From NCBI GenBank assembly GCA_028290685.1, contig JAQGJI010000208.1, positions 1 through 11,237 of the forward strand: DNA of 11,237 nt, in the 5' to 3' direction. The DNA comes from Devosia sp. (lineage in GTDB: Bacteria; Pseudomonadota; Alphaproteobacteria; Rhizobiales; Devosiaceae). The translations under genes and the position numbers were made by a program. This document shows, piece by piece, positions 1 through 6,245 of the stretch. The stretch's first letter is position 1. Each line of letters begins with the position of its first letter. The notes beneath the pieces were generated by a model, which was not told where the DNA came from, searched no databases, and saw only the letters and a list, made by a program, of their open reading frames with translations.

Positions 1-372
1 CGCGTCATAGACGAGGTGATAGCCTGTTTTATCCATGATCGGCCCGATCCAGCCGGCACAGTGGTCGCAGTAGCGCTTCATTGGTTCGGCGTCGTTGTCC
101 ATCACCTTGCCCAGGCTTGGACAGCCATGCATATGCAATTCGATATGGTCGTTATCGACCATGAGGTCGAGATCGCAGTTTTCTTCCTCCTTGATGACCG
201 ACCAATATTCATACATGCCCTGGAGACCCTTGGTCTGGATCAACTCCAGAATGTGCTTTTCCTGGTTTTTGCTGATTTCAAGCCAGTAGAGTTCGAGTTC
301 TTCCTCGCCTTGGCTTTCAAGAAACTTAAATACCTCGTTGTAAAAACGGGTGAAATGATCGCTGGGAATCAT
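1..372 (-). CDS. ATC-hydrolase-like small protein, partial (3' end off window)
   Basis: This frame opens with ATG at 372 behind a strong GGAGG and stays open for 124 codons to the left edge, so the C-terminus is missing. The ATG overlaps the stop of the upstream gene (ATGA), which points to translational coupling. No signal peptide or membrane segment is visible. The protein is acidic, with W49 or so in a Tyr-rich helix and a Cys-rich part: C66, HMHGCP (80-85), YCDHC (101-105). It is clearly a paralogue of the neighbouring gene: an M-x3-W and a D-x-D strand are followed by C-P and, exactly 18 residues after that Cys (C84 to C102), an aromatic-Cys-Asp. That arrangement resembles the L-2-amino-thiazoline-4-carboxylic acid hydrolase family (my recollection of the family, not a search). 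The extra Cys at 105 gives a C-x2-C pair that could bind metal. The substrate is unknown, and a divergent non-catalytic partner subunit is possible. Confidence 0.6.
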   Translation of the reverse strand, partial: MIPSDHFTRFYNEVFKFLESQGEEELELYWLEISKNQEKHILELIQTKGLQGMYEYWSVIKEEENCDLDLMVDNDHIELHMHGCPSLGKVMDNDAEPMKRYCDHCAGWIGPIMDKTGYHLVYDA

Positions 373-830
373 GCGCGCCTCCGGATCACCTGGCGGCAGG
401 CGCCGGGCCTGGTGATGACGGTGTCGATCAGATAAGCGCTGCCCTCGGCGATAGCTTCATTGACCTTGATAGTCTGGTCGCAAAAATGCGGCGAAACCGA
501 CGGGCCGATCCTGGCGACATGCTCGTAGGCCGGGCAGTGGCGAACCGTCAAAACGATCTCATCTTCGCCCACAGCAATGTCGAAGTCGGCGTTTTCGCGC
601 GCGAAGAAGTGCTGCCAGTGGCGCGCCATCTCGCCGGGGTCCCCATCGAGCAAGTGCTGGCGCAGGTCCTTGTAGACCTCTTTGCCCACCTTGGCGAGAA
701 TCTGGTGCAGGACCTCAACGCCGTAGCGCTCGACGATGAAGTCGATGGTGGTGTTGGTAGCGCCATGGAAATCGAGGTGGACATTGCCCTCCTCCCCGTA
801 GCGCAAAGGCTTTTCAAGCGGCTGCTGCAT
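369..830 (-). CDS. L-2-amino-thiazoline-4-carboxylic acid hydrolase-like protein
   Basis: This is a predicted cytoplasmic protein of 153 residues. I chose the ATG at 830 because AGGCGAG lies 4-5 bases upstream. An in-frame ATG at 863 would add 11 residues but lies deeper in the preceding gene and lacks a better ribosome site. From 830 the gene overlaps the NagA-like gene by 17 bp, and its stop overlaps the next ATG. Residues 20-80 look helical. Then follow a strand with D-x-D (82-84), C99-P100, F116-C117-D118 and a C-terminal GACRQV segment (about 143-148). A conserved C-P, then Cys-Asp, then a late Gly/Cys strand fits the ATC hydrolase family, known from bacterial conversion of D,L-2-amino-thiazoline-4-carboxylate to cysteine derivatives. 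Most family members are uncharacterised, so that reaction should not be assumed. The family call is moderate, and paralogy with the next gene is well supported. Confidence 0.6.
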   Translation of the reverse strand: MQQPLEKPLRYGEEGNVHLDFHGATNTTIDFIVERYGVEVLHQILAKVGKEVYKDLRQHLLDGDPGEMARHWQHFFARENADFDIAVGEDEIVLTVRHCPAYEHVARIGPSVSPHFCDQTIKVNEAIAEGSAYLIDTVITRPGACRQVIRRRA

Positions 831-2025
831 GATCTCGCCTGAACAAAGTTTTGCCGCCGACAATCGTCTGCAGAACTGTAAAATCTGAAGGATCGAGCAC
901 TACAAAGTCTGCGAGCTTGCCTGTTTCCAAGCTACCCATTTCACCCTCCCGGCCGATTACCCGCGCCGGCACCAGGCTTGCTGCATGCGCTGCTTGGACC
1001 AGGTCGGCGCCGGCCATTGAGATGTAGTTTCGCATAGCCTCGTCCGAGGTCAACGACGAGCCGCACAGCCCGCCATCACTATCCCGCACCGCCTTGCCGG
1101 GCGCGCTGGTTACGAAGTAGCCGGGATAAAACTCGAACTCAGTCCCCGGCAAGCCGGCGTATTTCATGGAATCCGTTTCAAGAAACACGCGGTCAGCAGG
1201 CAATTGAGCGAGGAGGCGGAGCAGTTTCGGATGCGTATGTATGCCGTCGGCAACCACGCCCAGAGCCAGGTGCCGTTCCGCAAGCAGTGCATCGGGCAGC
1301 GAAAAAACGTGCACGCCCGAATTGTCCGGCGGGAGCGCGCGCATCACGTCGTACATGTGCGTGACTGCGTCGATGCCCCAATCTACGTAGCGCGACACAT
1401 CGTCGGGTGCTGCCTGGCTGTGGCCGAAATGGATCGAGACCCCCGCCGCTTTCATGGTGCGGATGAATTGTTCTGCCCCGGGCAGTTCTGGCGCGATGGT
1501 CACCGCGGCAAGCCGGCCCTGCGCATTCTCGAGCATCGAGCTTGCAAGGTCCGCAGAAGGGAGCTGCAGGTTCTGCGGGTTGTGTGCGCCAGGTGAATTG
1601 AAGCATGGACCTTCGCTGTGAATACCGAGCGCTCGAGCTCCCTGGGCACGCTTGAAGCTTCCGGCCAGACGAGACAGGATGGCGCCGAATTGCTCCGGTG
1701 GCTGGCAGCCGATCGACGGCAAGAAGGCCGTGACGCCGCGCGCAGGAAGCTTCGCTGCGGAATCAGCCACCCCGTCGGGTGTCGCATCGGAATAAAGATT
1801 GACGTCAAAGCCGTGCTGCAGGAGATCGATCAAGCCTGGAAGCAGCAGCCTGCCGCTCACATCGACCGTTCGCCAATCCGACCCAGCCACTAGGCCAGGC
1901 TGAACAAGATCCACTATTCGATCGTTTTCGACCAGAAGATCACGTCGCAGAACACCCCCAGGCGTCACCGCCAGTCCACCCGCCCAGTTCTGCTTGACAC
2001 CCATCAGGAAACTCGTATTAGGCAT
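814..2025 (-). CDS. NagA-like N-acetylglucosamine-6-phosphate deacetylase family amidohydrolase
   Basis: This 403-residue metal-dependent amidohydrolase of the NagA family would cleave an N-acyl (typically acetyl) group from an amino sugar in the cytoplasm. After an N-terminal beta-sandwich (1-60) comes PGLIDLLQHG (63-72), where the first His of the usual H-x-H is Leu, as E. coli NagA also lacks it. The metal/catalytic set is present: E138 in SEGP, H148 in HNP, H202 in FGHS, H223 in VTHMY, H263 in DGIH, and D285 in ETDS as the catalytic Asp. A late GSSLT motif (322-326) is also family-like. The position matching E. coli Arg227, which contacts the substrate phosphate, appears to be D234, so the substrate may not be phosphorylated. 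The ATG at 2025 has no clear Shine-Dalgarno and the in-frame ATG at 2004 is an alternative. It is the first gene of a leftward operon with the two ATC-hydrolase-like genes. Confidence 0.85.
   Translation of the reverse strand: MPNTSFLMGVKQNWAGGLAVTPGGVLRRDLLVENDRIVDLVQPGLVAGSDWRTVDVSGRLLLPGLIDLLQHGFDVNLYSDATPDGVADSAAKLPARGVTAFLPSIGCQPPEQFGAILSRLAGSFKRAQGARALGIHSEGPCFNSPGAHNPQNLQLPSADLASSMLENAQGRLAAVTIAPELPGAEQFIRTMKAAGVSIHFGHSQAAPDDVSRYVDWGIDAVTHMYDVMRALPPDNSGVHVFSLPDALLAERHLALGVVADGIHTHPKLLRLLAQLPADRVFLETDSMKYAGLPGTEFEFYPGYFVTSAPGKAVRDSDGGLCGSSLTSDEAMRNYISMAGADLVQAAHAASLVPARVIGREGEMGSLETGKLADFVVLDPSDFTVLQTIVGGKTLFRRDHAAAA
1994..2021 (+). promoter_or_regulatory. Candidate promoter of the SDR operon
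   Basis: A perfect TTGACA (1994-1999) is followed after 16 bp by TATTAG (2016-2021, 4 of 6 to the -10 consensus). Transcription would start near 2028, leaving a leader of about 42 nt before the SDR start at 2070. The promoter lies inside the 5' end of the divergent NagA-like gene. This is a by-eye call without start-site data. Confidence 0.35.
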
Positions 2026-2039
2026 GTTATTATGCTAAC
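2026..2039. promoter_or_regulatory. Candidate shared operator in the divergent promoter
   Basis: GTTATTATGCTAAC is an imperfect inverted repeat with 5 of 7 paired positions (GTTA arms). A third copy of the arm, TAAC, lies at 2044-2047, so TAAC recurs with 8 bp periodicity. The site sits over the predicted start point of the rightward SDR promoter. It also contains CATAAT on the minus strand (2034-2029), a plausible -10 for the leftward NagA-like gene. One bound repressor here could close both directions, and the GntR/LacI-type regulator encoded downstream is the obvious candidate. The assignment is inference. Confidence 0.3.
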
Positions 2040-2069
2040 GGGGTAACTGAGTTTGTATCGGGTGTAAAT

Positions 2070-2840
2070 ATGGCCAGCCGCACAGTTTGCATCACTGGCT
2101 CCACGCAAGGCATCGGGCTCGGTATCGCCAAGGCGTTTGCCGCCCAGAGCTATCGGGTCATTTTGAACTCCCACCTGCGTGATCGTCATGCCGAAGCGGC
2201 GATCGCCGAGATTTCCGCGCTGACCGAGACGCACTTTGTGCGGTCCGATCTTGCGAAGCCAGGTGGCGCCCGAGAGCTGATCGAGGAGGCTCACGCGCGA
2301 TGGGGCGGCCTGAACACCCTGGTCAACAATGCGGGTACTTTCCTCGACACCGGCTTTGCCGACCTTACCGAAGATATTTTCGACCGCACCTTTGCGCTCA
2401 ACGTGCGCGCTTATCTTTTTGCGAGCCAGGCCTTCGCCAAAAGCATGCGCGACAACCAGCCGGGCGCCAGTATCATCTGCGTCGGCTCCACCAATTCCAT
2501 GGCCGCGGAACGAGACAGCGTTGCTTATGACACTTCAAAGGGTGCCGTCTTGATGCTGGTGAAATCGCTTGCGGTAACGCTGGCCAGCCGCGGCATCCGC
2601 GTCAACGGCCTTGGACCGGGACTGGTGCGCACTCCGCTCACCGCTGCAGCTTTGTCTTCCGAGACGCTACAGAAATCGCTGGCCGCCCAAATTCCCCTCG
2701 GGCGCATTGCCGAACCAGAAGATATCGGTGGCGCAGCAGTCTTTCTTGCATCTGATGAAGCACGGTATATTACGGGCCAAATGTTGTTTATCGATGGCGG
2801 TATCCTTGCCAATCAACTGACTTGGGGTGGCGAGCCTTGA
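2070..2840 (+). CDS. Classical short-chain dehydrogenase/reductase (SDR)
   Basis: This is a 256-residue cytoplasmic NAD(P)-dependent oxidoreductase of standard classical-SDR length. Cofactor motif TGSTQGIG is at 9-16 and NNAG at 86-89. The catalytic set is N111, S140, Y153 and K157 (YDTSK). The post-catalytic GPGLVRTPL is at 182-190 and a C-terminal IDGG (241-244) is present, as in FabG/sugar-dehydrogenase-like members. No acidic residue is obvious at the end of the second strand (LNSHLRDRH), so NADP use is possible. The substrate cannot be assigned, but the amino-sugar/sugar-acid neighbourhood suggests a polyol, sugar or sugar acid. The start is ATG 2070 after a GGGTG element. It is the first gene of a rightward operon, and its stop overlaps the probable TTG start of the regulator gene (TTGA), implying coupled translation. 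Confidence 0.88.
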   Translation: MASRTVCITGSTQGIGLGIAKAFAAQSYRVILNSHLRDRHAEAAIAEISALTETHFVRSDLAKPGGARELIEEAHARWGGLNTLVNNAGTFLDTGFADLTEDIFDRTFALNVRAYLFASQAFAKSMRDNQPGASIICVGSTNSMAAERDSVAYDTSKGAVLMLVKSLAVTLASRGIRVNGLGPGLVRTPLTAAALSSETLQKSLAAQIPLGRIAEPEDIGGAAVFLASDEARYITGQMLFIDGGILANQLTWGGEP

Positions 2841-3832
2841 ATGTTGAACTGACCCCACGCCACTTGCAGCTGCGAGAAATCTTGTTTCGTCGCTGGAAGA
2901 CCAATGGTCTTAAATCTGGCGACAAGATCGAGTCGCAAAACGAGATCACTCAGTTCTGTGATTTCTCGCTTATCACCGTCATCAAGACGCTCAAGGACCT
3001 GGAAGCCGAAGGCGTCATCCGCCGCCAGGTGGGCCGTGGCTCGTTTCTCGAGATCGCGCCCTGGGCTGAAGCGCACCATCGCGTCGGGTTCTTTTACAAC
3101 CGCAACGTTGTTGGTGGGGGGATCTTCAACAACGAATTCTATACTCGTCTCGTGACAGCCCTCGAACGTGGCATCGTTTCGGATGGGCATGAATTCATCA
3201 TGGGGAGCTTCACCCACGACAAGATGCCCGTGAGCCTTTATGACGGGCTTGACATGGTGCTGATTGCCGGCATCACCGACGAAACCGACAACACGGCTCT
3301 TACCCAGACCACCAGCCAGGTCAGCGTACTCGACTCTGTCATCGACCTGCCCAGCGTATACAGCTTCGCTCTCGATTATGGTCCGGCCTTCGAGCAATTG
3401 TTCGAACGCTTCGGTGATAAGCCCAACCGCGTACTCTACCTGGACTCGGTCCATCTTTCATTCGAGCAGTCAGCGCGCCTCGCTAAGTTCACGGCGGCCT
3501 GCGACGCGAGCGAAGCCATTCAAACCCTGCGCGTCACCAAGGTCAATCAGGAAGACCAGAGCGCTGACATCACGCCGCTCGAAGCGATCATCGCCGAGTT
3601 CCAGCCAGATCTGATCTGTGGCTACATGCATCACCGTTGGCACAGTCGCCTGGCCGAGGCGCTGGCCAAGCCGGTGCGCATCTATCCCTATGGCCTGGAC
3701 TCCAATCGCCCCGGTTTCGTCGTTGAAAGCAACGCCTGGTTGAAGACCGTGCTGCCAACGATTTACCAGCGGCTTGAAGAGCGCCGGGCCGACGGCGGCG
3801 TTCAGACATTCCCAGCCCACTTCGTTTTCTAA
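2837..3832 (+). CDS. GntR-type HTH / LacI-type sensor chimeric transcriptional regulator
   Basis: This is a 331-residue DNA-binding regulator. I chose TTG 2837 because it overlaps the SDR stop (TTGA) and has GGGGTGG ending 6 bases upstream. An in-frame TTG at 2822 would add five residues, and no ATG fits. Residues 6-72 form a GntR-like winged helix: an IESQNEIT segment (31-38) in place of the usual LPSEREL, then S-x2-T-V-x3-L-x2-L-x3-G and a G-R-G-S-F wing. Residues 80-330 resemble a LacI/periplasmic-binding-protein fold sensor (VGFFYN start, FYTRLVTALERG at 101-112, LDMVLIAGI at 138-146, RVLYLD at 198-203). This AraR-like layout usually means repression relieved by a sugar. It lies between the SDR and RidA genes, so it probably autoregulates this operon and perhaps the divergent one. 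Confidence 0.8.
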   Translation: MNVELTPRHLQLREILFRRWKTNGLKSGDKIESQNEITQFCDFSLITVIKTLKDLEAEGVIRRQVGRGSFLEIAPWAEAHHRVGFFYNRNVVGGGIFNNEFYTRLVTALERGIVSDGHEFIMGSFTHDKMPVSLYDGLDMVLIAGITDETDNTALTQTTSQVSVLDSVIDLPSVYSFALDYGPAFEQLFERFGDKPNRVLYLDSVHLSFEQSARLAKFTAACDASEAIQTLRVTKVNQEDQSADITPLEAIIAEFQPDLICGYMHHRWHSRLAEALAKPVRIYPYGLDSNRPGFVVESNAWLKTVLPTIYQRLEERRADGGVQTFPAHFVF

Positions 3833-3849
3833 GCTCAAAAGGATCCGCC

Positions 3850-4251
3850 ATGCTTAAGCTCGTCGACAGCGGCGCCCGCTCGCATCTGCCTTTCAGCCCG
3901 GCTTTCATTGCCGGCGACCTGATGTTCGTCTCCGGCCAGGCATCGGTTGATAGCGCCACTGGGGCCATCATCCCAGGAAACTTCGAACAGGAAATGCGCC
4001 GCTCGATCGAGAACCTGCGCGCGATCTTGGAAGCCGGTGGGCTGAGCCTCGACCATGTCGTCAACGTCAAATCGTATCTGGCGAGCGAGGCGGACGGCGC
4101 CCTCTATAATCAGATCTACCCCGAATATTTCAGCGAACCGCGACCCAGCCGCAGCACCATCGTCGGCGTGCTCGGCACCAAGCTCAAGTTCGAGCTCGAT
4201 TGCGTCGCTTATTCGAAGGCAACGCGCCAGCAGGCGGAGCGCATCGGGTAA
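3850..4251 (+). CDS. RidA/YjgF-family enamine/imine deaminase
   Basis: This 133-residue protein has typical RidA-family length and usually forms a homotrimer in the cytoplasm, where it hydrolyses reactive enamine/imine intermediates to 2-keto compounds and ammonia. Family hallmarks are PFSPAFIAGDLMFVSGQ (14-30), G-N-F-x2-E-x10-N-L (43-56), the hydrophobic V-x-V-K-x-Y-L strand (71-77), PSRST (99-103) with R101 matching the carboxylate-binding catalytic Arg of E. coli RidA (R105), and KFELDCVAY (113-121) with E115 in the E120 position. So an active Rid-type deaminase is plausible, but the subgroup (RidA versus Rid1-7) cannot be settled by eye. ATG 3850 follows AAGGA by 7 bases and lies 17 bp after the regulator stop, as the last gene of the SDR operon. 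Its presence suggests a dehydratase or oxidase step that releases an imine from an amino sugar or amino acid. Confidence 0.85.
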   Translation: MLKLVDSGARSHLPFSPAFIAGDLMFVSGQASVDSATGAIIPGNFEQEMRRSIENLRAILEAGGLSLDHVVNVKSYLASEADGALYNQIYPEYFSEPRPSRSTIVGVLGTKLKFELDCVAYSKATRQQAERIG

Positions 4252-4253
4252 CC

Positions 4254-5066
4254 TTAAACCTCGAGCCGATGACTGTGCTGGTCCAGCCATGAGCCGGGCA
4301 CCAGCACCGCGCCGCGGGCCTCCTCATCCTGGGCAAGGACCGAGGGGGTCAAAACGGGCACCTGTCCGTCCTGAGGTGCGTAGCCGAGCAGGCGCCGAGC
4401 AGGCTCGATGTCCCAGCGCATGCCCGGATTGTCGGACACAAGGTTGAACAGCTTGAAGCCCAAGGGGGAAGCGGCAATGGCGCAGTCCATCGCCTGCAGA
4501 AAATCCCGGTTCGACAGCCACATTTCCTGACCCCAGCTACCGATTCCAAGATCGGGCCCGGGGTGATTGGCTCCGGGCCAGATATTGCCGATGCGGAACG
4601 CGAGGAAATCAGCGCCGGTCTCGTCGGCAAAAGCCCGCCCCATTTCCTCGCCTATTAGTTTTGAAACCGCATAGGGATTGAGCGGCAGCGGTGGCGAGTC
4701 AGAAGTAATTCTGTCGTTTCGAAACCGGTAGCCGCCCATGACCTGATTGGTGCTGGCGAAGACAACCCGTGGCACGCCAGCTTCCCGCGCGCCGCGCAAT
4801 ACATTGGCCGTGCCTGCAATATTTGGGCTTTGTACTTGCTCCCAGCGCGAGGCTGGGGAAATCTGCCCGGCCAGATGGACCACCGCATCCACCCCGGCGA
4901 AAAGGTCGGGCCATCGCCCCTTGAAGCGGCTGATGTCGCCCGCTGCAATGTCTGAACTACCCTCCCGATCAAGCAACACCAGCTCATGCAGACCGGCTTG
5001 ACGCCAATGGATGACCAGCTTTCCACCGAGATTGCCGGCGGCGCCTGTGATGAGGATGCGGACCAT
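4254..5066 (-). CDS. Uronate-dehydrogenase-like NAD-dependent epimerase/dehydratase family protein
   Basis: This is a 270-residue extended SDR. The Rossmann glycine motif GAAGNLG is at 8-14, and D33 at the end of strand 2 suggests NAD. HLAG is at 64-67. The catalytic set is S105 or T106 in FASTN plus Y132-x3-K136 (NPYAVSK). The length, the RIGNIWP segment (158-164) and the later W/N-D-F-L region (183-190) resemble uronate dehydrogenase (Udh), which oxidises D-glucuronate or D-galacturonate to aldarolactones. Sugar epimerases are usually longer, near 310-340 residues. Udh activity itself is inference. ATG 5066 is preceded by AAGGAGG, which lies inside the end of the upstream Ldh2 gene with only 3 bp between the two, so co-transcription is near certain. 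Its stop lies 2 bp from the convergent RidA stop. Confidence 0.75.
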   Translation of the reverse strand: MVRILITGAAGNLGGKLVIHWRQAGLHELVLLDREGSSDIAAGDISRFKGRWPDLFAGVDAVVHLAGQISPASRWEQVQSPNIAGTANVLRGAREAGVPRVVFASTNQVMGGYRFRNDRITSDSPPLPLNPYAVSKLIGEEMGRAFADETGADFLAFRIGNIWPGANHPGPDLGIGSWGQEMWLSNRDFLQAMDCAIAASPLGFKLFNLVSDNPGMRWDIEPARRLLGYAPQDGQVPVLTPSVLAQDEEARGAVLVPGSWLDQHSHRLEV

Positions 5067-5069
5067 GGC

Positions 5070-6140
5070 TTAAGTCCTCCTTGCAAGAGCGTGGAACATC
5101 AGGTCGGAAAGACCGGCGTCTGAAGCGGCGGTCGCGATCTGCTCGAGTGTTGCCGGGTCGATGGGAATACCTTCGTCGAGACGCTGCTGGCGCATCGCCT
5201 GCTCCGGCTGGCCGGGCAGCAAGACGCGTCCTGGAGCCTCATTGTTCTCGGACTGCACCCACGCGAGCACCTGTGACATTTCGCTGCCGAACGCGGCAAC
5301 CGTGCCGATCTGATCGGGTGAAACAAGTATCGAGAGCATGGAGTTGATGACAGCGGGGTCCTTTGATCCATCGTGCTGGGTTTCCCCTCCGAGGAGCGCC
5401 GCGCCCAGTAGCTCGCAGGCGAGCGCAAGCCCCCAACCTTTGTGCTCTCCAAAGGGCACCAACACCCCAGGCGGATCAGCAAAGAGGTCATTCGGATCGT
5501 TAGTTTTGACGCCGTCGGCGGTTAGCAGGGCATTATCGGGCAGCGTCTTGCCCTGATTGCGGTAGACACGTATTTTGCCCATGGCGAGGCGGCTGGTGGC
5601 AAAGTCGACGATCACCGGCTCGGCCGCGATCCGGGGAAATCCTGCGGCAAAGGGATTGGTGCCCAGCCGCGCCTTGGTGCCGCCAAACGGGGCGACGATC
5701 GGACCGGCAACGACATTGACGAAGTGGATCGAAACCAGCCCGGCCGCGGCACATTGCTCCGCCCAGTGCCCGATTCGGCCGAGATGATGGCTATTGCGCA
5801 AGCCGATGATGACGCTGCCTTTGGTCTTTGCCAGCTCGATACCGGCCTCCATGGCCCGGTGGCCCATGACCTGGCCGGGGCCACGGCCAGCATCAAAGAT
5901 CATCATGCCGCCCGTGTCGCTGACAAGGCGCAATTCCCGGTCGAGCACCATGCCCCCGGTCTTGATGCTCGCCAGGTATAGCGGCACGACGCCGATGCCA
6001 TGGGAGTCATGGCCGCGCAGGTTGGCCCCGACCAGATGGTCGGCGATCAGTGCGGCCGCCTCGACCGACCCGCCGGCAGCGGTAAACAGTTGGGATACCG
6101 CTTCACGCAGCATCCCCGCCTCGACCAACAAAGCCTGCAC
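5070..6140 (-). CDS. Ldh2/MDH2/YlbC-type NAD(P)-dependent dehydrogenase
   Basis: This is a 356-residue soluble dehydrogenase of the Ldh2 family. That family includes sulfolactate/malate dehydrogenases, 2,3-diketo-L-gulonate reductase, ureidoglycolate dehydrogenase and piperideine-2-carboxylate reductase. All use NAD(P)H on 2-keto or 2-hydroxy acids and have a fold distinct from Rossmann LDH. Family motifs are RGHDSHGI (42-49, with the catalytic His), RNSHHLGRIG (115-124), GTNPFAAG (160-167), VDFATS (178-183) and EHKGWGLA (232-239). The start is GTG 6140, supported by GGGAG 7 bases upstream. An ATG at residue 10 would remove conserved N-terminal sequence only slightly but lacks that support. 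It sits between the IclR gene (about 105 bp upstream) and the Udh-like gene, which suits oxidation or reduction of a sugar-acid-derived keto acid. The exact substrate is not readable. Confidence 0.85.
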   Translation of the reverse strand: MQALLVEAGMLREAVSQLFTAAGGSVEAAALIADHLVGANLRGHDSHGIGVVPLYLASIKTGGMVLDRELRLVSDTGGMMIFDAGRGPGQVMGHRAMEAGIELAKTKGSVIIGLRNSHHLGRIGHWAEQCAAAGLVSIHFVNVVAGPIVAPFGGTKARLGTNPFAAGFPRIAAEPVIVDFATSRLAMGKIRVYRNQGKTLPDNALLTADGVKTNDPNDLFADPPGVLVPFGEHKGWGLALACELLGAALLGGETQHDGSKDPAVINSMLSILVSPDQIGTVAAFGSEMSQVLAWVQSENNEAPGRVLLPGQPEQAMRQQRLDEGIPIDPATLEQIATAASDAGLSDLMFHALARRT

Positions 6141-6150
6141 GCTACATCTC

Positions 6151-6168
6151 CCGAGCTGTAAAGCCCGG
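6151..6168 (-). promoter_or_regulatory. Hairpin overlapping the Ldh2 ribosome-binding site
   Basis: On the minus strand CCGGGC-TTTACA-GCTCGG can form a 6 bp stem (one G-U pair) with a 6-nt loop. Its 3' arm runs into the GGGAG that serves the GTG start at 6140. It could dampen initiation of the dehydrogenase relative to the IclR gene. It is short and unsupported by comparison. Confidence 0.2.
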
Positions 6169-6245
6169 CGAGACTATGTCACTGCCCCAAGGAGAATAAG
6201 ACGCCAGGGTTTCGCCGCAAGGAACGCGGGCGACTTTCTAGTGGG

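Noticed and set aside
16..435. Open frame on the plus strand over the left end
   Set aside because: It is antisense to two overlapping genes with good ribosome sites and paralogous motifs; its own translation shows no recognisable domain and no ribosome site.
486..842. Plus-strand frame antisense to the ATC-hydrolase-like gene
   Set aside because: It is a shadow of GC-rich codon bias in the real minus-strand gene, with no start signal or domain.
2004..2294. Minus-strand frame extending from the SDR gene into the NagA-like start
   Set aside because: It overlaps the conserved SDR cofactor region and the promoter gap, and its sequence has no family features.
2813..3454. Long minus-strand frame over the regulator gene (about 213 codons)
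   Set aside because: It is antisense to a clear winged-helix/PBP regulator; the length is explained by codon bias on the coding strand.
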